DNA of 64,000 bases from Glycomyces niveus (GCF_017592475.1 NZ_JAGFNP010000016.1:35340-99339); one strand, 5' to 3'; positions 53,484-61,849 are shown, numbered from the stretch's first letter. Translations and numbers: made by a program. The notes: generated by a model not told the origin, from the sequence alone.

Positions 53484-53858
53484 ATGACCATGGGAAATCG
53501 GTTCCCTTGCCCTTGCTGCGGGCACGTCGTGCACGAATCTGTTGGATCTTCAATGATTTGCCCCATCTGTCGCTGGGAAGACGATGTGACGCAACTTCGT
53601 TGGCCCGCTTATGAAGGCGGTGCGAACAGGACCAGCTTGCTGCAGGCTCAGGACAACTACCAACGCTTCGGTGCCTCGAATCCTGACGCCGCTGCGCGGG
53701 CGCGCAAGCCACGCGAGAATGAGCCCCTGGAGCCCGGCTTCAGATTCGCAGATCCCGCGATCGATGATTTTGAGTCGCCGGACGAGACCGGCAGTCCCTG
53801 GCCGAGCGACCGCTCCGTCTTTTACTGGTGGCGCCCCACCTTCTGGCGTAGGCGTTGA
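53484..53858 (+). CDS. CPCC-family cysteine-rich protein, candidate immunity protein, 124 aa
   Basis: ATG at 53484 follows GGAGGT by about 5 nt. It opens with a zinc-ribbon-like CPCCGHVVHESVG and CPICRWEDDVTQLRWP, then GGANRTSLLQAQDNYQRFGA, which is the Cys_rich_CPCC family pattern. Members are often encoded next to toxins. It lies 1 bp past the toxin-like gene, so immunity is the natural hypothesis. Four zinc-ligand cysteines are visible. Confidence 0.75.
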   Translation: MTMGNRFPCPCCGHVVHESVGSSMICPICRWEDDVTQLRWPAYEGGANRTSLLQAQDNYQRFGASNPDAAARARKPRENEPLEPGFRFADPAIDDFESPDETGSPWPSDRSVFYWWRPTFWRRR

Positions 53859-53896
53859 CAGGCTCGAGGCCGTGAGGTCCTCTAACATCGATAGGA

Positions 53897-53926
53897 TCGG
53901 CGCATCGCCCCACCGCGGTGCGCCGA
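53897..53926. terminator. Hairpin between convergent genes
   Basis: TCGGCGCA and TGCGCCGA form an 8-bp perfect stem with a 14-nt loop that can pair further internally. It lies between the convergent stops at 53858 and 53946. Confidence 0.55.
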
Positions 53927-53945
53927 CCTGTCTCTGGTGCTCCGC

Positions 53946-54266
53946 TTAAGCCTCGCAGCCTCGGGTGATCGATGCCCAGATCGATACGGCCTCGGCGACA
54001 ATGTTCTGAGCGTGCTGCTCAGCCCACTCGACTTCCATCGGGGCGCAGACCCGCAAGCCGGGCTCGGCAGTGCCGAGCCGGATCACCGAACCTAGGGCCT
54101 CGGTCCTTCGCTCCCATGCGCGGGCCATCGTGATCCGAAAGCGCGCTTGGGAAGGGATCGCCTGGAAGTACAGACGGCGGCCGCCGATCACCGCCGTGAA
54201 GTGGAGACCGTCGAGTTCATCGCCGGCGTCCGAGTGCGTTGTCTCGCAGACGAGTTCGAGGCTCAC
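53946..54266 (-). CDS. Hypothetical protein, 106 aa, coupled to the preceding gene
   Basis: GTG at 54266 overlaps the TGA of the 298-residue gene (GTGA). The sequence has a GLHFTAVIGGRRLYFQAIP strand-turn and a C-terminal helix (VEWAEQHAQNIVAEAVSIW). It is soluble with no family recognised. Its longer in-frame extension is a shadow of the upstream gene. Perhaps a partner or immunity protein of the 298-residue protein. Confidence 0.5.
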   Translation of the reverse strand: MSLELVCETTHSDAGDELDGLHFTAVIGGRRLYFQAIPSQARFRITMARAWERRTEALGSVIRLGTAEPGLRVCAPMEVEWAEQHAQNIVAEAVSIWASITRGCEA

Positions 54267-55159
54267 AGGGCCATCGTCTCGCGGAAGGCCTGGCGCTCGT
54301 CGAAATGTCGCTCCCAATGGCTGAGGTACGGGCTGATCGGGTTGGTCCGGTGCAGCCCTTGCAACGGCGTGCCCGACAGGAGACCCCGCGGCGGCACCTG
54401 GCCCCCTTGCACGACGGTGCGGAGGGGAACGGTCGGTCCTTCGATGGGTTCGGCTTCCTCCGGTGTGTGGATGCCGAGCGCCCGGAAGAGCAAGGCGCGC
54501 AGGGTCAGCCAGAAGTGCACCCAGCGGTCGGCGAAGGTGGTCGTGGCGACCAGGTGGGCGTGGTGCAGCTCTTGCGATCCGGCCAGGAACCGAGCCCATG
54601 CGTCCTCGCGGAGCTTGCCGAAGTCGTAGCGGTCTTCGTTGTCGTCCGCCCAGAAGCGACGTCGAGGCCGCTCAGGCGGTTCAGGCGGCTCGATCCCGGT
54701 GCGCCCGGGCGACGGGCGGCGTCCTTCGGCCCCTTCGGGAGTCTGGCCGGGTGACGGTCGGTTGGCGCGTTCGCTTCGGGGCTCGACCGGCTCGCGGGAC
54801 GGGTCGGGCAGTTCGCCTCGGCGGTGTCGGCCAGTGCGGGTGTCGGGGCGCCAATCCGGGGAGCCGAACGGGCCGGGGTCCTTGGGATCGTGCGGGCGAT
54901 CGCGGTCGATGATCCACGTGTCGCCGGGCCGGTGCCGCAAATGCGGCGGTTCGTAGCGCGGGGATCGCGGGTCGGATTCGGGCAGCGTCGGGTCGGAGGC
55001 GTCGGGGTCGTACCGGCACGCGCCGGGCGAATCCGACTCGACGGAAGCGGCGTAAACCACCTGCTCAAGGTAGGCGGGAACGCCCGGTCGGCGGTTCTGA
55101 ATCGCCCCGGAATGGCTGTTTGCGGGCAGCCCGAAATCGAGTATGGTCGTAGTTGCCAA
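54263..55159 (-). CDS. Protein with a disordered Pro/Arg-rich region and a C-terminal helical domain, 298 aa
   Basis: TTG at 55159 is the start, chosen because GAGGAG lies 9 nt upstream. Residues about 40-180 are Pro/Arg/Asp-rich and disordered. Residues about 185-298 have a helical domain with Trp and His (DRWVHFWLTLRALLFRALGI). No WXG or secretion signal is clear. The mRNA leader holds a 12-bp hairpin at 55186-55229. Confidence 0.55.
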   Translation of the reverse strand: MATTTILDFGLPANSHSGAIQNRRPGVPAYLEQVVYAASVESDSPGACRYDPDASDPTLPESDPRSPRYEPPHLRHRPGDTWIIDRDRPHDPKDPGPFGSPDWRPDTRTGRHRRGELPDPSREPVEPRSERANRPSPGQTPEGAEGRRPSPGRTGIEPPEPPERPRRRFWADDNEDRYDFGKLREDAWARFLAGSQELHHAHLVATTTFADRWVHFWLTLRALLFRALGIHTPEEAEPIEGPTVPLRTVVQGGQVPPRGLLSGTPLQGLHRTNPISPYLSHWERHFDERQAFRETMAL

Positions 55160-55185
55160 GGGAGCTTGCTCCTCTGGTGTTTGGG

Positions 55186-55229
55186 GCCGCCCGGTGGAAC
55201 ATGATTGGTAGTCGGTGCCACCGGGCGGC
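55186..55229. terminator. 12-bp inverted repeat upstream of the TTG-start gene
   Basis: GCCGCCCGGTGG and CCACCGGGCGGC pair perfectly with a 20-nt loop. It lies about 30-70 nt upstream of the TTG start at 55159 and 160 bp past the stop at 55391. It could terminate the upstream gene or act in the leader of the downstream one. Confidence 0.5.
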
Positions 55230-55390
55230 TGCTGAATCTGCCTTATTCAGTTGGGCGCAAGCCATCGCACAGACGGATCAACCGTCAGTGCACAGGCGCG
55301 CTGAGCAAATGGTGAGCGAGCAACGCTCGATTGTCAACCACCAGTGTCGGCGTGTCGTGAAGTCTCGAATGGACTTTCCCAGTGACACAT

Positions 55391-56350
55391 TTAAATCAAG
55401 CCATCTCCGCCCGTGAGCGACGCAACGCAGTTGCCCTGCACCCCAATGACAAAGGCGTAAGACTCCTGGTCGAGATCGCCCGTCAGAGAGACCTCGACAC
55501 TAAAGGCCGTGACCGAGGTCTCTGTGGACTCGGCCTGTTCGATGCCGTTAAGGAAGGCTGTTGTCGCACCCCATTCGGTGATTGCCAGGTCAAGTTCTTC
55601 GGGCGTTGGGCCTGTGTAGCTTGAACATTGAAGAGCAGCAGCGGTTTGGGGGTTGCGCTCCACGACAATTGCGCGTAGGAAGTCCGTTGCCAAGTCCTGA
55701 GGGTCGACCACCTCGCCAGTTCCATTAGTTGAACTGGGCTCCTCGTCTTGGAGGCGGACTGCGTTTGAAACGCAGTAGGTATCACCGGACTTCTGAACAG
55801 TCACAACGAATTCCTCATGGCGCTGCGAGCTCTGGTAGATGTACGAGACCGTCGCCGCGACCGTGGCGCCATCGACGCCCGCAACCGGGTCGCCCGTTTC
55901 AAGGTCAACATCAGTGATGCCGCCGAGCTCGTCGGCGTAGGTCTGGCGGAGGTCGTCCAAGTCGCTCGGTGATACCTCAGGCGAAGCGCCATCGCAAATG
56001 GTGGCCTCGGACCGGTCGAGTTCCTGATTCGATCCGTACCGCAGATATCGCCAAGCGGCGTTCTTCTCACTCGAAGCGGCCTCGTCCCGCGGGTCCTGGT
56101 TCTCGGGGTTGCCGCTCGCGGCGAAGGTGGGGGCAACCCATCCACCCAGGGCAAGGGCGAGCGCCCAGGCTGCGGCCATGACGCCGACGCGGCCCCATTT
56201 CCTCGGGGGGTCTGCGAACTCGTTGTTCTCGGGCTCGTTGACCGCGACGACGCGGTACTGCTTGCCGTCCGCGGTGCTGAACTTGGTCCCGCCGCCGCTG
56301 CGGCGCGGACGACGAGTGGTGCGAACGACACGCCGGAACAACCTACCCAT
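55391..56350 (-). CDS. Membrane-anchored extracytoplasmic protein, 319 aa, with two lumazine-binding/NTF2-like regions
   Basis: A basic cytoplasmic N terminus (about 1-50) precedes one membrane helix (about 54-76) and an outer region. The outer region has two repeats of an alpha-beta pattern: NAAWRYLRYGSN with VAATVSYIYQSSQRHEEFVV, and LATDFLRAIVVERN with VTAFSVEVSLTGDLDQESY. These resemble Rv0361-type (DUF4878/NTF2-like) membrane proteins of actinobacteria. A Cys in each half may form a disulfide. Function is unknown. Confidence 0.65.
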   Translation of the reverse strand: MGRLFRRVVRTTRRPRRSGGGTKFSTADGKQYRVVAVNEPENNEFADPPRKWGRVGVMAAAWALALALGGWVAPTFAASGNPENQDPRDEAASSEKNAAWRYLRYGSNQELDRSEATICDGASPEVSPSDLDDLRQTYADELGGITDVDLETGDPVAGVDGATVAATVSYIYQSSQRHEEFVVTVQKSGDTYCVSNAVRLQDEEPSSTNGTGEVVDPQDLATDFLRAIVVERNPQTAAALQCSSYTGPTPEELDLAITEWGATTAFLNGIEQAESTETSVTAFSVEVSLTGDLDQESYAFVIGVQGNCVASLTGGDGLI

Positions 56351-56410
56351 GGCCTAACCCTATTGGACCGGACCCACCGACCTCAACCAGAAGCTCGACC
56401 CGTAACCCCG

Positions 56411-56875
56411 CTAGTTCCGCGGACTTCCTTCGGGTGCCCTCCATCCGCGGGCCGTCTGGACCAGGACTGAGACGGCAATAGTCGCGATCGAGGGAAGCGC
56501 CCAGAGAACCCCGACCATGGTCACTGGCATGGTCCCTTGGGCGGCAAGGATGCCGAGCCAGACGAACGGTGCCCCCGCGATCACGACCGGCGCAAGCCGG
56601 AGGTACCAGCGGCGGCTGCGCCCGAAGATTGCCAGTGGAATGCCCACGACCAGCCCGTAGGCGATCGCGGAGACGAGCCAAGCGAGCGGCCAGAAGAGCG
56701 GGCCGCCCGGGTCGTTCGCGGCGATTGCGACCGCGACGAAGGTCGCGATGACGACGGTCCCGAACACCACGGGCCACACCACGAGGCACGCGATCAGATG
56801 GAACCAGAGCACCCACCGCGGTCCGCGGCTGCTGATGGGTCGCAAGGGCGGGAGCGGAGTCGGGTGGAGCTGCAT
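56411..56875 (-). CDS. Four-helix membrane protein, 154 aa
   Basis: Hydrophobic helices are at about 22-48, 60-83, 91-112 and 118-138, after a Pro-rich N terminus. No family is recognised. The upstream region contains a pair of 14-bp palindromes (56915-56968), so the gene is probably repressed by a dimeric regulator not encoded next to it. Confidence 0.65.
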   Translation of the reverse strand: MQLHPTPLPPLRPISSRGPRWVLWFHLIACLVVWPVVFGTVVIATFVAVAIAANDPGGPLFWPLAWLVSAIAYGLVVGIPLAIFGRSRRWYLRLAPVVIAGAPFVWLGILAAQGTMPVTMVGVLWALPSIATIAVSVLVQTARGWRAPEGSPRN

Positions 56876-56914
56876 GGGCGACCTTCGTCGGGAGGGAACC
56901 AGGGAACATCAAAC

Positions 56915-56968
56915 TTGAACATGTTCAACTCATGATTGCGAGCCTAGCACGTTATTGAACTTGTTCAA
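56915..56968. promoter_or_regulatory. Two TTGAAC-NN-GTTCAA operator palindromes
   Basis: TTGAACATGTTCAA at 56915-56928 is a perfect palindrome. TTGAACTTGTTCAA at 56955-56968 has the same arms with a different centre. They are 40 bp apart, close to four helical turns, in the divergent region between the 154-residue membrane protein gene and the EspC-like gene at 57078. No regulator gene is adjacent. Confidence 0.75.
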
Positions 56969-57077
56969 CTATGGCGCTCCCCGCAGCTCTGACGGGTGCA
57001 TCCGTGTCCGCCACGGTTTGCCACAACTCGGTACGATCAGACACGAAGCGTGATCGCGTATTGGGAGCGAGGGCCAG

Positions 57078-57389
57078 ATGTCGAACGGTTTCGCCGTGGT
57101 GCCAACCGATATCACCGCTGCCGCGAGTCAGGTGAAGACGCTCGGGTCGAATGCGGACGCGTCCCGGCCGGTGAGTACCGCCGGGCAGCAGGCCGCCTCC
57201 GCGAACTCCGGGTACATGACCTCGATCGCGATCAAGAACTTCACCGACTGCTTCGAGGAGGTCGGGGCCGCGCTCGAGAAGCGGCTGACGAACCATGCCG
57301 AAGCCCTCGACGAGTGCGCGGAGTCATACGACGCCACCGACAGCGAGGTCGCGAACCCCTTCAACAGCTACCTCCGCGACCTCAGATAG
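57078..57389 (+). CDS. EspC-like small helical protein, 103 aa
   Basis: The sequence FAVVPTDITAAASQVKTLGS and AEALDECAESYDATDSEVAN match small ESX-associated helical proteins. It is followed by the GH-E toxin gene with AGGAG between them, so it is probably the export partner of that effector. The putative palindromic operators lie about 110 bp upstream. Confidence 0.75.
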   Translation: MSNGFAVVPTDITAAASQVKTLGSNADASRPVSTAGQQAASANSGYMTSIAIKNFTDCFEEVGAALEKRLTNHAEALDECAESYDATDSEVANPFNSYLRDLR

Positions 57390-57396
57390 GAGCGCG

Positions 57397-58425
57397 ATGC
57401 CCACCTTCCCCCAGGCGCTCAGCTCGAAACCGGGCGAGTTCGGCGATTTCGGCGGCGCGGTCAACACCGCCGGCAGCGCGGTCAAGCAGACGTCCTCCGG
57501 GTACAAGCGGGCCGCGAAGAGCGTCGAGAAGTCGTGGACCGGCGATGCCTCGGACCAGTTCCAGCAGGCCGCTCGCAACGCGGCCAACGCCATGTCGCAG
57601 GTGCAGACGCAGCTGGAGACGACCGAGCAGGCCGCGAAGGCCGGCGGCCAGATGATGAACGTGACTCAGAAGGCGCTCGAGACCACCAAGAAGACCACGG
57701 AGTCGACCGGATTCCGGGTGCTGCCCGCACCGATGGTGATGCTGGGGCAGGTCCATTACCAGCAGGCGCAGGCCGTTGCACCGTACGGCTCCGCGGCCGT
57801 CATCGCTGGGTACACCATCACCGCAGGCATCATCACCGGTCAGCTGGTCACGCTTACGACCACGTTGACCATGCAGGATGTGGGGACCGCCGCGACGATC
57901 AACGCCACGGGGCTCGCGATGCGGATGCTCGGGGTCGCGCTCGACGGCGGCAACAAGGCGCTCCTGCCCGCCACGAAGGTCACCCAGGATCGCTATGTGC
58001 GGCCCGGATTCCGAAGCGACACGGTGAAAGACGCTTGGAAGAAGAGCAAGACGGACACCGGGGCGCGCCAGGACGCGGCCGGCTTCCCCAGGGACGGCAT
58101 GACCTACGACCCGCACGACGACGACTTCAGCCGCGGTCCGCTCGAGAGCCGCGACGCCGACGTCGGGCACCCGCCGGGCTGGGAGTTCAGGGACCAGTAT
58201 TCGGCGGCCCGGCTCTGGGGCGTGAGCCGACGCGATTTCCGCGACGATTACAACCACCCGGACTTCATCATGGAAGGGGCGACGGAGAATCGGAGCCACA
58301 AGTACGAGTCGACCAGCGATGAGCTGAGCGAGTGGATCCCGTACCACTTCGACAAGTACGGTGACCCGCCGCCGCCGTCGGTGCCGAACGTCGACTACAG
58401 CAAGCTGAACCTGGGGAACGCATGA
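57397..58425 (+). CDS. WXG-domain effector with a C-terminal GH-E nuclease toxin domain, 342 aa
   Basis: ATG at 57397 has AGGAG 5 nt upstream. Residues 1-100 are a WXG-type helical hairpin with a VEKSWTGDASDQFQQAARNA turn. Residues about 125-190 are hydrophobic. The C-terminal domain (about 255-342) matches the GH-E family of HNH/Endo VII nucleases: DVGHPPGWEFRDQYSAARLW, SRRDFRDDYNHPDFIMEG and NRSHKYES supply the G-H, Asn/His and E positions. It is a DNase-type polymorphic toxin exported by a type VII route. The immunity gene overlaps its stop (ATGA). Confidence 0.85.
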   Translation: MPTFPQALSSKPGEFGDFGGAVNTAGSAVKQTSSGYKRAAKSVEKSWTGDASDQFQQAARNAANAMSQVQTQLETTEQAAKAGGQMMNVTQKALETTKKTTESTGFRVLPAPMVMLGQVHYQQAQAVAPYGSAAVIAGYTITAGIITGQLVTLTTTLTMQDVGTAATINATGLAMRMLGVALDGGNKALLPATKVTQDRYVRPGFRSDTVKDAWKKSKTDTGARQDAAGFPRDGMTYDPHDDDFSRGPLESRDADVGHPPGWEFRDQYSAARLWGVSRRDFRDDYNHPDFIMEGATENRSHKYESTSDELSEWIPYHFDKYGDPPPPSVPNVDYSKLNLGNA

Positions 58426-59015
58426 GCGTCAAGCCGAGTGCCGATCTGGCCGCTGTCGCCGACGCGATCGTCGGGGCGTTCGGGGGGTTCGCGCCGCACG
58501 CGTCGGAGACGCACGTCAGCGAGTCCGGCCCGCATCAGGTCAAGGTGCTGTCGTTCGCTGACCAGCCGGAGGCCGGCGCGGTGTCGTACGCGACGCTCGG
58601 GCTGTGCGCGGCCCCGCTGCGGGTGCCGGGCCGCGAGGGTGGGCCGCGGCTGGGCGTGGAGCTGCTGGGGGTGTGCCATGCGCTGTTCCCGGAGTTCAAG
58701 TACGCGTTGTCGACGGCTGCTTTCGGCGTGCTCGGCGGTGGCGCGATGTTCCCGGGTCAGATCGTGACGGACGCGTTCGCGATGTACTACCCGGGGATGG
58801 CGATGGAGCATCTGCTGTTCATCGACCCGATCTCGTGGGCAGGCCGCCCGCAGCCGATCGAGCTGCCGGGGCGGGCGTACGTGTGGCTGCAGGCGGTGCC
58901 GATCGCCGAGTCGGAACGGCGGTTCGCGGGCGAGCAGGGGCCTGAGGCGCTGATCGATGCGCTCTCGAGGGCTGACGCGAACGTTACTGATCCGCGCCGG
59001 TCTCCGGTGCTCTGA
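58422..59015 (+). CDS. SUFU-domain immunity protein, 197 aa
   Basis: The sequence GGFAPHASETHVSESGPHQV with VSYATLGLCAAPLR and LGVELLGVCHALFPEFKYAL matches the suppressor-of-fused domain, one of the commonest immunity families for nuclease toxins (established from comparative genomics of polymorphic toxins). ATG overlaps the toxin stop. It should neutralise the GH-E nuclease in the cytoplasm. It ends 7 bp before the convergent YbaB-like gene. Confidence 0.85.
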   Translation: MSVKPSADLAAVADAIVGAFGGFAPHASETHVSESGPHQVKVLSFADQPEAGAVSYATLGLCAAPLRVPGREGGPRLGVELLGVCHALFPEFKYALSTAAFGVLGGGAMFPGQIVTDAFAMYYPGMAMEHLLFIDPISWAGRPQPIELPGRAYVWLQAVPIAESERRFAGEQGPEALIDALSRADANVTDPRRSPVL

Positions 59016-59022
59016 GCGCGGC

Positions 59023-59403
59023 TTATTCCAGTTGCGGGGGTTGGGGAAGCAACGGGGCCGCGATCTCATCGCGCCGATCGTTGGCCTGCTTCTGAGCGTC
59101 GCGAAAGGCCGCCGTGATCTCTTCCGCCGCGATTTCACGGTCGACGCGCCGCCACAGTTCGTTGTATTGGAAGCGGATGTCGACGGGTTTGCGGTCGATG
59201 CCGACCGTGACCCACACGAGGCCTTGCGGGGACCGGCCCGTGAAGTACTCGTCGGCGTGCTCGGCGTAGACGTTCTCGATCTCCGCGAAGTCGGCGATGG
59301 CCTGGTCGGCCAGCGCCTGCTGCTCCTGCATTTGCCGGTTCCAGTTACGCTCGCGGATCTCGCGCAGTTCCTGCGCGGTCGCGGGGAAGTCCTGTGCGTC
59401 CAT
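59023..59403 (-). CDS. YbaB-like protein, 126 aa
   Basis: An N-terminal helix (ELREIRERNWNRQMQEQQAL), a strand pair (GLVWVTVGIDRKPVDIRFQY) and a C-terminal helix fit YbaB. It follows another YbaB-like gene by 24 bp. The repeat of YbaB-like genes next to WXG toxins strengthens the link of this family to the export locus. Confidence 0.65.
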   Translation of the reverse strand: MDAQDFPATAQELREIRERNWNRQMQEQQALADQAIADFAEIENVYAEHADEYFTGRSPQGLVWVTVGIDRKPVDIRFQYNELWRRVDREIAAEEITAAFRDAQKQANDRRDEIAAPLLPQPPQLE

Positions 59404-59427
59404 GGTCGTCTCCGTCGGTCGGCGGCG

Positions 59428-59871
59428 CTAGGGGCGGTGCAGCTGTTCGGAAGCGCGGATCAATGCCGCTTCCGCGGCGGCGAACGCCTCCGCGACGGCG
59501 TAGGCGAGGGCGGTGCCGTCGTAGCGGAGGGCCGCGTCCAGGAATTCGATGCCCTTGACGGTGGCCTGCGAGTCAAGCGTGACCGCGACGAGGCCGAGAT
59601 CATCGACGCTCCGGTAGGAGGCCGTTTGGAAGGCCTGCAGCGCCTCCCACTGTTCGAGGCCCTGGGTCCGCTGGGCGATGGCCTGGGCCTCGGTGGGGGT
59701 GGACTTCAACTGGGCCAGCGCATCCGAGACGTCCATGCCTTCGGCGGCCATACCTCGGAGCAGACCGAGCGTCGCGTCCACGCGGTCGTCGAGGCCGGTG
59801 TAGTCGAAGGCGGCCAAGTCGGCGACGAGTTCGCTCATGGCCTGGGCGGGATCGTCGGGCGGTGTCGGCAT
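59428..59871 (-). CDS. YbaB-like protein, 147 aa
   Basis: The N-terminal half is helical (DDPAQAMSELVADLAAFDYT), and the C-terminal half has a LGLVAVTLDSQATVKGIEFL strand pair and a terminal helix (AVAEAFAAAEAALIRASEQL) as in YbaB-like proteins. It is first of a two-gene operon with the 126-residue gene. GGAGGACCGCG is upstream of the start. Confidence 0.6.
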   Translation of the reverse strand: MPTPPDDPAQAMSELVADLAAFDYTGLDDRVDATLGLLRGMAAEGMDVSDALAQLKSTPTEAQAIAQRTQGLEQWEALQAFQTASYRSVDDLGLVAVTLDSQATVKGIEFLDAALRYDGTALAYAVAEAFAAAEAALIRASEQLHRP

Positions 59872-60088
59872 CGCGGTCCTCCTCGAGATCGTCCACGTGG
59901 AGAGGGGTCGGCATCGATCCTAACGTCCGCCTGCCGACCAGCAAGGGACGGCGATCGCGAGGACCGCGGGAGGGGTTGCGGCGTTTTAGGGTGGGGTATG
60001 GGCGTCCCCTCGGGTTCTGAGCGGGCGGGGGCGGAGTTCGCGGCGCAGACGGCGCGGACGCGCGGAGCAGTCTCGACCGGGCGATGCT

Positions 60089-60328
60089 GTGCCTGTGGGG
60101 GCCGCGGTCTCGGCGTTGAGCGTGTGCGCCGCGATCAGCATCTGGCAGGCGGCGGGCCTGTGGACGCCCCTGTGGTGGATCGGGGTGACGGCCGGTGTGG
60201 CGCTGTGGGCGGTCGTCTACGTGGCCCGCCCGTGGGTCTCCTACTACGGGCTCCGGGCGACCGCGCGGCGCGTCGTCAGGGGACCGGCGACACTGGTGCG
60301 GCGGCTGCGGCGGGGATCGCGGTCTTAG
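60089..60328 (+). CDS. Small two-helix membrane protein, 79 aa (start uncertain, possible frameshift)
   Basis: GTG at 60089 opens a frame with two hydrophobic helices (about 4-21 and 26-45) and a basic C-terminal tail. A +/-1 shift would join it to an upstream frame beginning ATG at 59998, with residues of a plausible N terminus. I cannot tell a true start from a frameshift. No family is recognised. Confidence 0.4.
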   Translation: MPVGAAVSALSVCAAISIWQAAGLWTPLWWIGVTAGVALWAVVYVARPWVSYYGLRATARRVVRGPATLVRRLRRGSRS

Positions 60329-60385
60329 CGCGTGAGCTGCGGTTTCTTGGGATACTGAGCTCATCAGCCGAGGTGGGGGCGCGCG

Positions 60386-61081
60386 ATGAAATACCGGATC
60401 ATGGAGCAGACGCGGCCCGGCGGGCTGCTCGGGCAGGTGTACCGGGAGGTGCTGATCCCGGCGTTCCCGGCGAACGAGCTGGAGAGCGAGACGGGCATCG
60501 CCAGGACCCTTGAAGCGGGGCTCGGGAGCCTGCTCGTCGCGGTCGACGACGCGGGCAGGCCGGCCGGGGCGGCGTTCGGGCGCTGGTCGCCGGCGTCGCA
60601 GGTGCAGATGCTGACGTACCTGGCGGTGGACCCGGCGACGCGCGGGCACGGGCTCGGCGGGCGGCTGCTGGGGGACGCGCTCGAGACGTGGCGGGAGCGG
60701 TACGACCCGTGCCTGGTCGTGGCCGAGATCGAGTCGCCGGACGCCCCGGCCGTGCACGAGGCGTACGGGGACCCGCGGCGGCGGCTCGCGTTCTACGAGG
60801 CCGCGGGGGCGCGCGTGCTCGACCTCCCGTACTTCCAGCCGGGCATCGGCGGGCCGCACCTACGGGTCATGGGGATGCTGCTGCTCGTGCTGCACGCCGA
60901 CCCGTCGTTCACGCAGAACCGACCGGACCGATTGGCGGGCAAGGCGTTGCGCACGTTCATGGAGGAGTACATCGAGTCCTCGGAGGGCCGCAAGCCGGCC
61001 GACTGGGACACGCAGGCACTGCTGAAGGCGATCGACCAGGACGGCGGCATCCCCATGGCCCGCAAGGACCCCGGCCGCTAG
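60386..61081 (+). CDS. GNAT-family N-acetyltransferase, 231 aa
   Basis: The acetyl-CoA-binding motif region YLAVDPATRGHGLGGRLLGD with the R-G-x-G-x-G/A-like signature is near residue 80-98, with the preceding strands LLVAVDDAGRPAGAAFGRW. The N- and C-terminal parts differ from typical 150-residue GNATs: a C-terminal extension of about 60 residues (about 170-231) may form an extra helix region. The substrate is unknown. It is probably a single transcription unit. Confidence 0.85.
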   Translation: MKYRIMEQTRPGGLLGQVYREVLIPAFPANELESETGIARTLEAGLGSLLVAVDDAGRPAGAAFGRWSPASQVQMLTYLAVDPATRGHGLGGRLLGDALETWRERYDPCLVVAEIESPDAPAVHEAYGDPRRRLAFYEAAGARVLDLPYFQPGIGGPHLRVMGMLLLVLHADPSFTQNRPDRLAGKALRTFMEEYIESSEGRKPADWDTQALLKAIDQDGGIPMARKDPGR

Positions 61082-61239
61082 CCGCACCGCGCCGGTGGGG
61101 GTTTCCCAGTATGTACCGGTGCACTAGAGTCGCTCCCAGTGCGCCAAGCCACACCCCGCCAGCGAAGACGAACTGGAATGATCGAGCGACCCGCCACCGC
61201 CCCCGCCCGCGCCGCTGATGCGGCCCTTGGAGTGCGGCC

Positions 61240-61806
61240 GTGACCGCGGCGTGCCTCACGGCGGCGCTCACGGCGCTGATCTCGGCGTTCTTCCCGGTGA
61301 CACCGGTCGAGCCCTACCTGGTGGCGCTGGCCGCCGCGACCGAGTACAGCCCGATCGCCCTCGGCGTCGCGGCCGCGGTCGGGCAGACCATCGGCAAGAC
61401 GACGCTGTTCCTCGGCGTGCGCGGGGCGCTGCATTCGGCGCGGCTGCAGGGGTGGGTCGAAGCGGTCGAGCGGCGGCGCGAGGCGCGCCGATGCGCCAGG
61501 ACCGCAACCGAACCCGAGCCCGCGCCCTCCGGCTCGACGGCGGTGCGGGAGCGGCTGCGCGCACCGCTGGCGGCGCTGATCGCGCTCGGCCGCAAGCTCT
61601 TGCGCCTCCTCGACCGCCCGTCGCTCGCGGCGCCGATCCTCCTGCTCAGCGCCACAACCGGTCTGCCGCCGCTCATGGCGACGAGCATCTGCGCGGCCGG
61701 GACGCGCATCAATTTGCCCCTGTTCGTGGCCGCGTGCCTGGTCGGCCGCTCGATCCGCTTCATCGCGATCGCCTATGCGCCGCAACTGGTCCTGGGTTTG
61801 GGTTGA
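61240..61806 (+). CDS. Small membrane protein of possible VTT/DedA-like type, 188 aa
   Basis: GTG at 61240. Hydrophobic helices are at about 3-35, 40-62, 130-150 and 160-185. A GQTIGKTTLFLGVRGAL motif resembles the conserved loop of VTT/DedA-like membrane proteins, and the middle is a basic Arg-rich loop. The assignment is tentative. No RBS of note. Confidence 0.6.
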   Translation: MTAACLTAALTALISAFFPVTPVEPYLVALAAATEYSPIALGVAAAVGQTIGKTTLFLGVRGALHSARLQGWVEAVERRREARRCARTATEPEPAPSGSTAVRERLRAPLAALIALGRKLLRLLDRPSLAAPILLLSATTGLPPLMATSICAAGTRINLPLFVAACLVGRSIRFIAIAYAPQLVLGLG

Positions 61807-61849
61807 AGCGCCGCAATGCGAACCTGGACTGGGCCTGTCGCACTCGCGG

